Shown piece after piece: positions 1-11,300 of a DNA stretch of 64,000 nucleotides. The notes under the pieces are model-generated. The model was not told where the DNA came from. It worked only from the letters and a program-made list of their open reading frames with translations, and made no database searches. The number at the start of each line of letters is the position of its first letter. Position 1 is the first letter of the stretch. The position numbers were made by a program, and so were the translations under genes. This DNA comes from Branchiostoma floridae (taxonomy: Eukaryota; Chordata; Leptocardii; Amphioxiformes; Branchiostomatidae), in contig NC_049994.1 of assembly GCF_000003815.2 (NCBI RefSeq), forward strand, positions 13,736,284 through 13,800,283, in the 5' to 3' direction.

Positions 1-39
1 CTCCTTCCATTTGCACAGCAAGATCTGCTTGGAGATTAC

Positions 40-92
40 TCTCTGTCTCTCTCTCTGTCTCTCTCTCTCTCTCTGTATATATATATATATAT
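40..92. repeat. (TC)n then (TA)n microsatellite
   Basis: A run of TC dinucleotides with occasional G passes directly into a short TA run. From here to about 770 I see no exon, repeat or regulatory site that I can support. Confidence 0.9.
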
Positions 93-825
93 TACAGGAA
101 TGAAATACAACAGATAATAAAAAAAAAATGAAGTACCTGACAAAGGCGTTTCTTCATGGACGACACTTATGTCTAATTCTAAGTAATATTATTGTAAACT
201 ACACTAAACCCGGTGAAACATGTGCTTGATGTTAACTAACAATCCAATCTCACGCAAAGCAAGACAAGACATGTACTTGAGCTTTCATTCACAGTTGGTT
301 GTTTAGCTATTTTTACACCTGACGTGTATACGTGCATATCCCCACGCCGTGTCTGATACAAGGCGACAGCGGGGGAGGTTTGACGTGATGTCACCTGAAC
401 TTGGCAGGTAAACGTCACCGTGAAGCTTGGCAGGAAATTGGACGGACGAACTGGATATTTCTGACGCCATACAAGCTGCCACACGAGATGTTTTGCACGA
501 TAAGAACCGATTCACAAAATGGTGCAGATAACAGAGTTAGATTCACTTGTAATTATCTACAAAATAAGTGGTATCCGTCCATCTGCTCTAGAATAGGACA
601 CCCTTCCCATCAGATTTATTTTCTAAAAGTGGCTCGAGGCAAATTAAAAGTGAGCGTATAGTTGAACAGTTTTCAGCTTTGTTCCAACACCAGGAAGAAA
701 ACACCAGGAAGCACCATAAATTTTCGTGGTCTCTTCTGTGCTGCTGCTGCAGATTTACTTCCCCATTCGGTGCGCCTTGCTGAGAAATACCCAATAGCCA
801 TAACATACAGCTGGATGTATATACA

Positions 826-1020
826 GTCAAACCCGTATTAGCGAACATCTTTGCATAGGGACCACCTGGCCATTACGGTCACATTTGTCGGTCCTTTGGA
901 CTTTTCCCATTGACCTAAACATTAAGAAATAGTCTATAGCGGCCACCTGGCCACGACCACATGAGTTCCGGTCCCGTAGATACAGAAACACTGCCTATTG
1001 CGACCATACAGAGGCCGTAT
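826..1020. mobile_element. Degenerate copy of a short inverted-repeat element
   Basis: It begins with the same 'atacagtcaaacc' end as the intact element at 5766-5949 and contains the same 'ggccacctg' and 'cggtccc' blocks. The far end is not clean, so the right border is approximate. This looks like a decayed non-autonomous DNA element. Confidence 0.5.
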
Positions 1021-1126
1021 GTCACCCTGCGCCGAGTTTAAGATCGTTAAATTTGCGAGGATTTTGAGTTTCCGACAGGGTCGTTTTGGCCGTAGCGGAA
1101 GGTACTCGTGCCTTGATTGTTGATAG

Positions 1127-1370
1127 ATTTGATAGATGAACATATGTTGTAAAACATGTACATGTCCACAGATGAAGGCCTGAAGCCGAAGGGAGACCTT
1201 GTGGCGCTGTTAGTGAGTCGCCAGGCTGAGAATTACCCCAAAGCCATAACATGCTAGATGTAGATTTATATATTTGATAGATAAACATATATTGAACATG
1301 TACATTTCCACAGATGAAGGCCTGAAGCCGAAGGGAGACCTTGTGGCGCTGTTAGTGAGTCGCCAGGCTG
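1127..1370 (+). repeat. Tandem duplication of an intron-exon boundary
   Basis: The acceptor and first 57 bases of the exon that starts at 1314 are present a second time at 1172-1228. The exon part looks identical, and the intron part before it (from about 1127 and 1271) differs by a few bases and a short gap. After the first copy the sequence resembles 780-815, so a third, older unit may exist. Confidence 0.85.
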
Positions 1371-3004
1371 CAGCCGACCCGTGCCTCCTGCCCAGCAGAC
1401 TCCGCCCGCCCAGCTGCATGCGGCAGTATGGCAGGTACTACAAGAGGATGCCTCTGGTCACCAACCAGCCCGGCAGACCTAGGGAAGCAGCGGACAAGCA
1501 GAAACGCACGTAAGCTGAGATTTGACTTGTTTCATTAGAATCGGGCACCTGGCCCATATATAAAGTTACATATACCTACCTACCTACCCACCTAGTCCCT
1601 TGACCTCCAGGTAGTTGGGGGGACAAGTAGACATGAAGATGGAGAGTTACATATACTTACTGGAAATGGCGTTGATGTGGATACTAGCATCAACGTTTCC
1701 TGTACTAAAATGCTGTACGCATGGATACATCAACAACTAGATACTCACTGAATACAACTTGGTCTGTTTACGTCACTAGACTTGTAGGCAGCAGAAAAGT
1801 AGGAGGAAATCTCAAATAGATATGACAGACGGTCCATGGAAGCCATGGAAGAAGCTATTAATTCCTTTTGTTGTATATAAGGCAGTGTAGATCTACACAT
1901 GGGGCAAATATGCTAAGAATAGAGTCAAACGTGGATTCTTTTGGATACTTCTCTTAACTACCGGTACCAAGAAAAACTGAAGAAAATTTGACGAACTAAG
2001 AACATATGAGGCGTGGCCTGCATGGGTGTCAACTTACTCGAAATGGCGTTAATGTGAATACTGGTATCAACGTTTCCTGAACTAAAATGCTGTAAGCATG
2101 GATACATCAACAACTAGATACTCACTATGTCTGTTTACGTCACATGTAGGCAGGGAGAAAAGTAGGAGGAAATCTCAAGTAGAATCTAGCTCTATGTACG
2201 AGATGCTAGCCTATTGCCAGCATGGCAAAGTCAAGATACCAGATAGAATTCCTCAAGAGTCATTTGAATCAGCACCGCTGAAATCTTAGGCTCAATTGCT
2301 TACATCAGGTGACGACGAAAAGAATATAAATCAGCATATCTCTGAACAAGCTTAAATGTGCACTTTTTGTAAATGTTTCGGCCTTCTACAATACGTGGAA
2401 AGATTATGTCGCATTACACACTCCATTAGGTGCAATAAGCCACACTACTTGTGGATAAAGAACAACTTATCAACTTATAAAACTGCCCAGAAGGAATAGC
2501 AATGAAAAGCCCGACACGTGGTTGCCATACACAGAACGTAAACCCTAGGACAGAACTGGCTTACTCTGAACACTTCAACCTTTCTGTTCTAATCCAACCA
2601 TACAAAGATACGGAACTGACCCTGTTCAACATACTAGTAATCATAGAGAAGGGAAATATAGTTTTCTTTCTTCTACTTGAGTGTTGCTTTTTTCAACGAG
2701 CGTGTGACTGCCACGCTACCATTTTTCTGGGTCAAATGACGCAAGCTATGATATGGTTGTAGATTGCTGTTGAAAATGATTTTGTCGTTTCTTTTTCAAT
2801 TTCTCAAGAATTGTCGTATACTTTGCACCCCGTTACCATACAGCAATCTGAAATTCAATTATCAGAAGTGTAACTCTGTGATATAGGTATTTTGTGGAAG
2901 TTAGCTTCAGGTACCGTTGAGCATTTGTATGGTATATTTTCGTCCTCGATCTTTGGAAGAATGCTACTCCATTATTTCACATCAAAGCAAGAGTATTTAT
3001 CTAC

Positions 3005-3044
<40 letters not shown>

Positions 3045-3136
3045 ACGATGTGCTAGATGACGATGACCAATTAGAAACTACTTCAACTTTCTTGTATTTC
3101 CCCCCCAGGCGTTACCCGGCTATGTACATGTGGTGA
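1314..3136 (+). CDS. 3' end of an unrecognised gene (two coding exons)
   Basis: Exon 1314-1509 follows a clean acceptor (ttccacag) and encodes a basic, Pro/Arg-rich stretch containing QYGRYYKRMP. At 1510 the sequence is AC|GTAAGC, a good donor; the in-frame TAA at 1511 is the alternative ending. The proposed last exon, 3109-3136, follows a poly-C tract and CAG. Joined in phase it adds Thr-Arg-Tyr-Pro-Ala-Met-Tyr-Met-Trp and TGA. Earlier exons would lie left of the window. I do not recognise the family. The short C-terminal peptide rich in Tyr, Pro and Arg recalls small ciliary microtubule proteins, but that is only an impression. The intron carries a 150-bp direct repeat and a TA microsatellite. 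Confidence 0.55.
1645..2175. repeat. Direct repeat of about 150 bp, two copies
   Basis: The copy at about 1655-1830 (aaatggcgttgatgtgg ... gtaggaggaaatctcaa) recurs at about 2035-2180 with scattered substitutions and a short deletion. Both lie in the intron of the 1314-3136 gene. They do not resemble a mobile-element end. Confidence 0.75.
3007..3042. repeat. (TA)n microsatellite
   Basis: An uninterrupted TA dinucleotide run shortly before the proposed terminal exon at 3109. Confidence 0.95.
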
Positions 3137-3744
3137 GAAACTGAAGAGATGATCAACACGTGAACACCTCATCCGGACGGAATGCGGATGCTTTGATCAG
3201 TAACATTGAAAGATGAAGCGAAAAGTTAAAAAAAAAAAACTGCCAAAGTTTAAGTGTACACCAGATTTTAATTCATGTCATATTGTGTTGATGCACCGGA
3301 TTAGTTTGCTATTAGTGACAATGACAAATACACTTATTCTTCAGATTGAATTAAGTTCTTTTTAATTCAAGGATAATTTGTCGACAACGTTTTGGACCAT
3401 ATAAAATGACAATTATCTATTGTCAGCAGCCTTCTTAGTTGGTATTATATTGAACATATCCCTTGTATTTGTATACGTATCAATTCGACTTCAGCTATGT
3501 TTTCTTGTCTTGTTGTTATTGACGTATGAAACTCTTTCACTGGAAGTATATATTCGTTGGGGAAAAATAAAGAGATATTTTCCTGTATCCACGCTACGTT
3601 TCCTTGGTATGTTTGCCTCACTAGCATCGCTAGGCGTGGATCTACAAAAATATACTTCAAAGCGACATGTAGGGGTGGCTTGTGTAGCACCAACGACTGC
3701 ATATGTTGATATTTGTAATAATATCTTTATTACAAGATCGGTAT

Positions 3745-3990
3745 TCGGTTAGGTGTGACGGGTCGTCCGGTGTAATATAACCAGCTGCTGCCGCGCCGCG
3801 TGCCTGCAAAGCTGGTGTGTTACGCCGAACGGCGGTTATACCGGCTATACAGATACAGGCACTCTGTGTGTCTGTCCCGCATAGGACTGACTAGCCATCA
3901 ACGAGCATGTGGCCGACGTGGACCTAACCCCTAGATGATCTCCGTTCGCGAAGTCCAGCCAAGAAGAAGATAGATACAGATACAGATCAT
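3745..3990 (+). mobile_element. Non-LTR retrotransposon 3' end (zinc-finger tail)
   Basis: One frame from about 3845 to a TAG at 3932-3934 reads a short peptide with SRIGLTSHQRAC, the second half of the CCHH-type finger that ends the endonuclease/reverse-transcriptase protein of some LINE families (from memory). A GA-rich 3' tail (gccaagaagaagatagata) follows. The rest of the LINE is missing, so this is a 5'-truncated copy. Confidence 0.65.
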
Positions 3991-4714
3991 GCCCGTGGGC
4001 TAATTGCAAAATAAGATAGTGTCACACAGAACATGAATATATCATCTATTTTAGATCTATCATAAACCTCACACCAAATCGCAGTCGTGTGCCAATAAGA
4101 AAACAAATCAACAAACGATCAGTATGTATTTTACCACATAGTTATACCATTGCAGTCGTGGAAACGCCGTCGGGTATCCTTTGCCAGCCACGTAACAAAA
4201 AACAAATTGTCAAGCCGATTAGAGGAAACATTGCGCATGAAATTTGACATAGACGTTCTTTACAACTACAACAGAAACAATTCTCGATGAGCCTGCTTTT
4301 ACATGGCAGCTGTTTCTGGGCGCAGCAAGTACATTAGAAGGCTAATGCCTACATTTTCGCCTTATTAATTATATAAAAGACACCTTAATCTGCAAACGTC
4401 ACAACATTTGATATGGCAGATTTTGTTCCTTTGTTACAAATCTAATTCTATGTATAAGCAGCCCTTCCAATGACAAAATCTTGGCTGCCAGCAAAGACTG
4501 CCCCTATATATTGGGACAAAGTTCTACCTAATGCTTGGAGATCAGGATACAAGGAGTCCATGGCCACACTTTCCTGGAACCTCCACTTGACTTTAATATG
4601 TCAGGTGCCACTCTTCCTTTGCCACCCGAACCACTACGGCCGCCTAGAGGCCTCTGACCTGCGTGGTCTCCCATTGCCGTCAGTCTCCAACCCTTCAACT
4701 AGACCCTTGATCAG

Positions 4715-5333
4715 ATGAAGCTTACTAGAAGTGGAGTTACCGTAAGTTAGAGGGGTCTTAACGGACAAAACGAACGTCAATCTAGCCAGCAAATTTCGTC
4801 AATTAGCCACCTCGCGTTATAAGAGCGTGGGTGATGATGAAGGTCAAGTCATGATTTGGTGATTTCCATGACTTCAACGCTCATCCTTGTAGCATAAAGT
4901 TGTCCTTGACTTGAGGTACGTACGCATGCCATTGACCCAGCAGTAATTGGTGTTCACTGACATCTGTGCTTCATGATCCAAGGATATTAATGCCCCCATG
5001 TAAGGACCTTGTTTTTCACTATTAGTTCAGATCACCTGTAGTACGTTTTTGTTTCCACGGTATACTTCCGTGAAAACCTCCTTAGTGTGTGTGTGTGAGC
5101 CTGAGAGGGAGTCGGAGGGAGATGGAGAGAGATTGAGAAAGGGAGAGAGAGAGAGGAGGGAGAGAGATGAGAGGAGAGAGCTTCAGAGAGTGCGTGTATA
5201 TGCGTTTGTGTGCGTCGGTTATAGTTGCCTCAATGCCAATCAATAGTCAGAGATAGATCATGAGATAGAGGGAGAGATAGGAGAGTAGGAGAGATAGACA
5301 CACACACACACATACACACACACACACACACAC

Positions 5334-5386
<53 letters not shown>

Positions 5387-8300
5387 CAGAGAGAGAGAGA
5401 CTCAGAGAGAGAGACTCAAAGAGAGAGAGAGAGAGAGGAAAAGGCGAACGGGAGAAATTGACCTTTTATTTGATACTTCGGAAAAGAAGTGGCGGTGTCT
5501 CATGACCTACGTACGTAACGTCACAGTGATACCGACTAGGCCTGCATGGCAAATCCCCGGGGTGCTTATCTAAGGTCCTCGGGAAGGCCTGCCTTGGCTG
5601 CCGAGCAGATTCTCTGCAGAACCTGGCCAAAAGTCTGGTTTCCAGGGTATCGCAGTGTCATTACGCTAAAGCGGCTGCGTCATGACCCTTCACCTGTGCG
5701 ACCAGTACAAGAACTTCTGAGGCTGGCAGACTGACTCGGGGACGATGACTCGTGTAGCTTTGGTAATACAGTCAAACCTGTATTAGGGGCCACCTCTACA
5801 GAGGGGCCACCTGTCCATAGTGGCCACTTTTTGTCGGTCCCTTGGGTATTTTATCTACAAGTTGCCACCTCTATACATAGGCCACCTGTCTATAGTGGCC
5901 ACATTTTTCCGGTCCCTTGAGTGGCCACTATAGACAGGTTTGACTGTATACCTTACTGTGAACTGTTCAATTCTTTGACAAGCGAAGTGTTTGGCATTAG
6001 AGGAATTCACCTGCTAATTACTGGTTTTGGCTAGGTGATTTTAGACATTTTTGTACTTTTAAGACATTAAATTGAAACTTGTGCAAACAATATCATTTGC
6101 TCCTATCAATCAGGTGACTGGATCTTACAGAGGCATCGGTCTGGAGATAGTTCGTGGACTTTGCAAGGACTTTGATGGCATCGTCTACCTGACGGGTAAT
6201 TGCAGTGCAATGGTTGTCCATATATATTAGTTGGTATACTCCCCCATGTTCCAACTGTGACCCAATATGTTCGGACACCACCATGTCAGGGTTAGCATTT
6301 AAGGGGGTCGAAACAATATCAAGGGTATAAGGGGTGTGACCAACTTGCTACTCGTATGTACAAATACAAACTTAAGAATTATCTGTTTCCCAAAACTCAT
6401 GACCAAGACATTTTCAAAAGATGAGAATTGTGAAGTTTTTGTACAGTTTAGTAAAAGTTGCTAGGGGTCCATAGTCAGACCTTCCCTTAATTTTTCTGAC
6501 ATCTGTCTATGTACAAAATATCACAAAACTTTCATCCTCAGCAGTTCGCTACCCTCTCACAAATAACATCAAAACTATAAAATAAAATTTTTGCAAAAGT
6601 GATAAGAAATAGCATCAAAGTTTGTATGATGCTAACTTCTATTTACAGTGATGAAGGTTTAAAAGATATCAAAATATCCAGGTACAAAATATACCATACA
6701 GATACACCAAAGAGAATGCACAAAAAAGAATACAGAATCAATTTTACTATCTACGGAATAAAATTAGGACAGAGTCAGATGTTTTAGACAGCTTCCGTTG
6801 CCTTTTGCCATTAAAGGACTCTGATGCATCCACAATTTACTGATAAAAGCAAGACAGCGAATGCTTTTGTTCTATTTTCTTTTGTCATTAAAAGACTTCA
6901 TGACCTACTGATGTACGCAAGGCAGCGGATGTTGTCTAAAACACCTGACTCTGATAGAAATCTTACCACGATTTCTGTGTCTCTCACTGTATCACTGACA
7001 TATATATGTCTAACCTATATGCAAAAAAATGCTAATGAAAGCAAGACAGTGAATGTTATGTCTTTCCGCTGTCTTTTGTTATTAAAGGACTCTGATGCAT
7101 CCACAATTTACTGACGTAAGCTAGGCAGCGGATGTTGTCTGAAACATCTGACTTTGTTAGAAATCTCACAATTTCTATTTTGTATAACAAAGGAGCATGG
7201 TGTAACAGTTGTTAAGCGTCTGGGTCACTGTGTCACTGACATGTGCCATATGTCTAAACCATATGCAATACAAAGATGAGGAGTGGAGCACGTAAGAACA
7301 CTTTGGCAGAAGCTTCGTAGCTATAAGTATTGTATGTCAGTCAAAGTGAACAAAATGATTTGAAATATCATCATCATCAGTCGACATGCTAACACATGAC
7401 AAAGTTGTACCGCCCCTTTTGATTAGCTTCGGAATACAAGATGGGGATGCGCCAGGTCCCCCGATTTGAAATATACATTTTTCAGCCCGTTCCTCTGACC
7501 GAGGGGAAGAGGCTGTCCAGAAACTGAGGAAAGAGGGCCTGAGTCCCCGCTTCCACCAACTGGACATCACTGATGACCACAGCATACAGGCATTGAAAAC
7601 CCACCTGTTGGACACCCATGGGGGCCTGGATGTCTTAGTCAACAATGCAGGCATTGCATTCAAGGTCAATACGACACATTAATATGACATTAACCAATTG
7701 TCATGTTTGAAACATAACATGAACTGTCATATTCCATCTGGTGCCATAATACGCCCACATGAAAAAAAAAAACATCATAAAAGACGCCTTCTCAAGATTG
7801 TCTTGATTAATTATGAGTTGATATCTGAAGTATATAAATTATATATACCTCAGGATTACTTATGCAGCATTGGTACTCTCTTTTAAGGTAAAATTCCATC
7901 TCTTTAAGAATTTCTACCTTATCAATCTGTTCATTTTTTGTACCAAGTTTGACTATACAGTTTTAATTATCCTTAATCAAAATCTATCGCAAGTTCATGT
8001 AATACATGACATGATGTTTACCCTAAAAAAAATACTTCTAGGTTGCGGATGAAACTCCATTTGCAGTCCAAGCAGAGGAGTCGATAAAGACAAACTTCTT
8101 CGGACCCCTTCATGTTTCCAAGGCTCTTCTTCCAATCCTCAGGCCTCACGGACGGTAAGTGTGAAAGCACCTGTTGTCTTATGCACGGCGTCTCTCTTTG
8201 TCTCCTCCATTGAGCCATAGCATCCACCTGTTGTCCTCTAACAGAGAGTTGTTAATGAAACAGGTGAGAATGAGTACCTAGCTTTGGCTAGGGCCGTCTC

Positions 8301-11300
8301 TCGGATAAGACGTTAAATGGAGGTCCCATGTTTGAGGAGAGTCACACCTCGAGCACATAAAAGAGCAGGGGTCCTTCCTGGTGTGAGTGGTTCAAAACCT
8401 AGTCCTATGGCTGCACCTGGGTTAATTTCTGTCGTATTGAGGTCAAATGTGTGAGTGGCGCCTAATGGCAGCTCGCTCCAGACAGTAATGCGACAGTAGT
8501 ATTGAAGTCACCTGAGTGGCGCCGGAATAGCAGCTCGCTAGAGACACTTGCAATTTAGCCTTGTAAGCTCCTCACAATTCAGCCCGTCTGCGAAGAGAGA
8601 GTAGTCGCCCCCCTATAACAATAAAACTTTTTCCCAGGGTGATAAACATCTCGAGTGACCCAGTACGAAGAGCCATGCCGAAGTGTAGCCCTGCTATCCA
8701 GTCTAGGATCAGATCTTACAGTAGCATGACGGAGGAAGAGTTAGTGCAACTTATGGAGGAATTTGTCAGGTAAGATTTCTTTTTCATTTGGAATATTTCT
8801 TGCATATAGGTCATTACAGTAGCTGTGCATACAAGTTCAGTCGAACTAGGGTGGGCCCACTGGACAGAGCCGCTTGGAAGCACGGTATGTAACTATAGTC
8901 TAGCCGACTGCTGCCTACCCGTCACTCTTGATTGATTGATTGATTTTATTTTGCACTTTAAAAAATGATAACATACAGAAAATTATAGAAAACAACAGAA
9001 CGTGCAAGGGGGGGAGAAAAAAGCCATGTGGCTTATACAAACTCTCCCCCCCATCAAAATTTACAAATTATAATACAATTACCCTTACCCCAGCAACAAT
9101 GTAATCATATACTGGATACAACAACTGGTACTACTTCATACATAGCATATTAGTGTCACAAATGATAAAGGTCTTTGTGTATTATGAAATTGGAATTATT
9201 TCAGTTTGGTTCTGAAACTAATATTTTCATGTATCTCATTGTATTTCATTATGTAGGGCAGCAAAGACGGGAACATGTGAAGAAAATGGATGGCCCAAGT
9301 GGGGTTTGTACATCATTACATGTTCTTTTTTTAAATTGAATTGTCCTTCTTCACCTGAAGCCGTCGTATAAAACACTGTTAAGTATCATACATAACATTA
9401 CAGTCAAACCTACTCAGGAAGATGACTTTCAGGGGACCAATGAAATCTGGTCTCCGTGGACAGGTGGTCACTTTTACGCAGACAGGGTTCCTAATGTTTG
9501 TGTCAATGGGAAAAATTATCAAAGGGACCAGCAAAATTTAGTAGGTCACATTGGCCAGGTGGTCCATATTTTATGTAGACTGAGGGGGTCTGACTTGTTG
9601 AATGTGTAGGTTTGACAGTCGCTTACTCCATTCCAAAATATCTGGCCAACAATGATGACAACATTGTGTAGTTTTTAGTTCCAGTGTTTTTTCTCAATTT
9701 GTACCAATCAACATACTTACCACTCCACCCCACCCCACCCCAAAATTGCCATGCCTTTGGCACTCAACGATGAACTTAAATAAGAGACGACCTGAACAAT
9801 AATTCTGGTTTTAGTTCTCAGAATTCTAGCTCCAGTTCCCAGAATTTTGAGGAGTTAGGCTAATCCCCAGGGGGTGATAAAAGGCTGCTACATAGTCTTT
9901 ACCTCATATTTTTACCTAACATATGTGATACTAAGCCATTAAGATTACTGAAATGGGAGTCCCAAATTAAACTGGAATTCACAAATTAAACCGGAAGGTG
10001 TTACGTCATATAACGTTATCATGTTAGTTTACATTAAATCCTTATTGTCAATCAGACTCATCATCACCATAATTCTTGTCCTTGAGAGCTGAGGAGTTCG
10101 CACATTTCAGCTCCCATTATATACATTATGTCAATTATTTCTTAGATAGTACCCTCATTTCAGCTGCACTGACTGTGTCCGTCATTTTCTATGTTCGTCA
10201 TTCGCAGTTCCCTGTGGGTTCGAATTTGAATTCACATGTTGTCGCGAATAAGTAATGGCATAAATTTTCTCATCTAGTGGGAAAACTAAGATTTGCAGTG
10301 TCAAGGCTGGTTACAAGGCCAAGTAAGGCCACTAGTGTAGTCATAGGTGGCAACAGAATTTTCTTATGGGATATTGCTTTGCTGGCTAAATCTTTGCCAT
10401 GTTGAGTAAGGCATGACAATCCTAGGGCGGTCCACGGGCATGTTGTCTTGAAACAATGTGAAAAATTGAAACTTTATTTCTTGCAGTTTGAGGGGCAAGT
10501 CTGTCTGGCAGATGTAATTATAAGTGTAATGGCATCTTAATAAGTCAGCAATACACATTGTCAAGGGTTTCAGCTTTATAAGGCGGTGAACATTATTTTC
10601 TACAATTTTTTTATTTCACAACAATCAGATTGAACTTAATACATTTTGTCAGAAAAACATGTTGAGTGTATCTGACAGCCAAGAAGTTAACATAATGTGG
10701 CCTACCCGTAATGGCATACTATTGAATAGATTAATCTTTGAGAAGACGTTTGGGAAGGTGATCATTGCCAAGGTCGTAATTGTGTAAATAGCAAATAGTT
10801 TCTTGTGAGGGCAATGTTTGTGTAGACTGGTATTCAAACCTATAATGATACAAAATTTAACCCTTAAACTGCCAGAGTTTCAGCCCTATAAAATGCTATA
10901 AGGGCCAGGGTTGGCCGATGACCTCCAAAAAGAAACCCCTAACTTACGGGGTTCGTGCGCTACATGCGCGCAAAGCTGCTACTTCGGGGGAATACGCTAT
11001 CCCGGATATATCCGGGCACGGCACACAGGGCATGTATATGTGTGCCAATATATCCGGTTTTGGCAGTTTAAGGGTTAATGTCGCTGCCAAGTCTTTTCAT
11101 CCTATTTGCATAAGAGGACCAAGACACTTGGCAGCCATGACAGGGCTCGAAATTCCACCTGCATATTAGTGCAGGTAAAATTGGAGCTGTGCAGGTTATT
11201 TCTGGTGTCTACCTGCACTGGTCCATGTACTGAGTTTATACATAAATGTCCTATGATGTAGCCGTATATAGATTGTCATATAGCTGCATTGACTGTTACT

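Noticed and set aside
5546..5734. ATG-started 62-codon plus frame considered as the CBR1 first exon
   Set aside because: It does not resemble the dehydrogenase N-terminus; 4715-4741 gives the right length, phase and donor.
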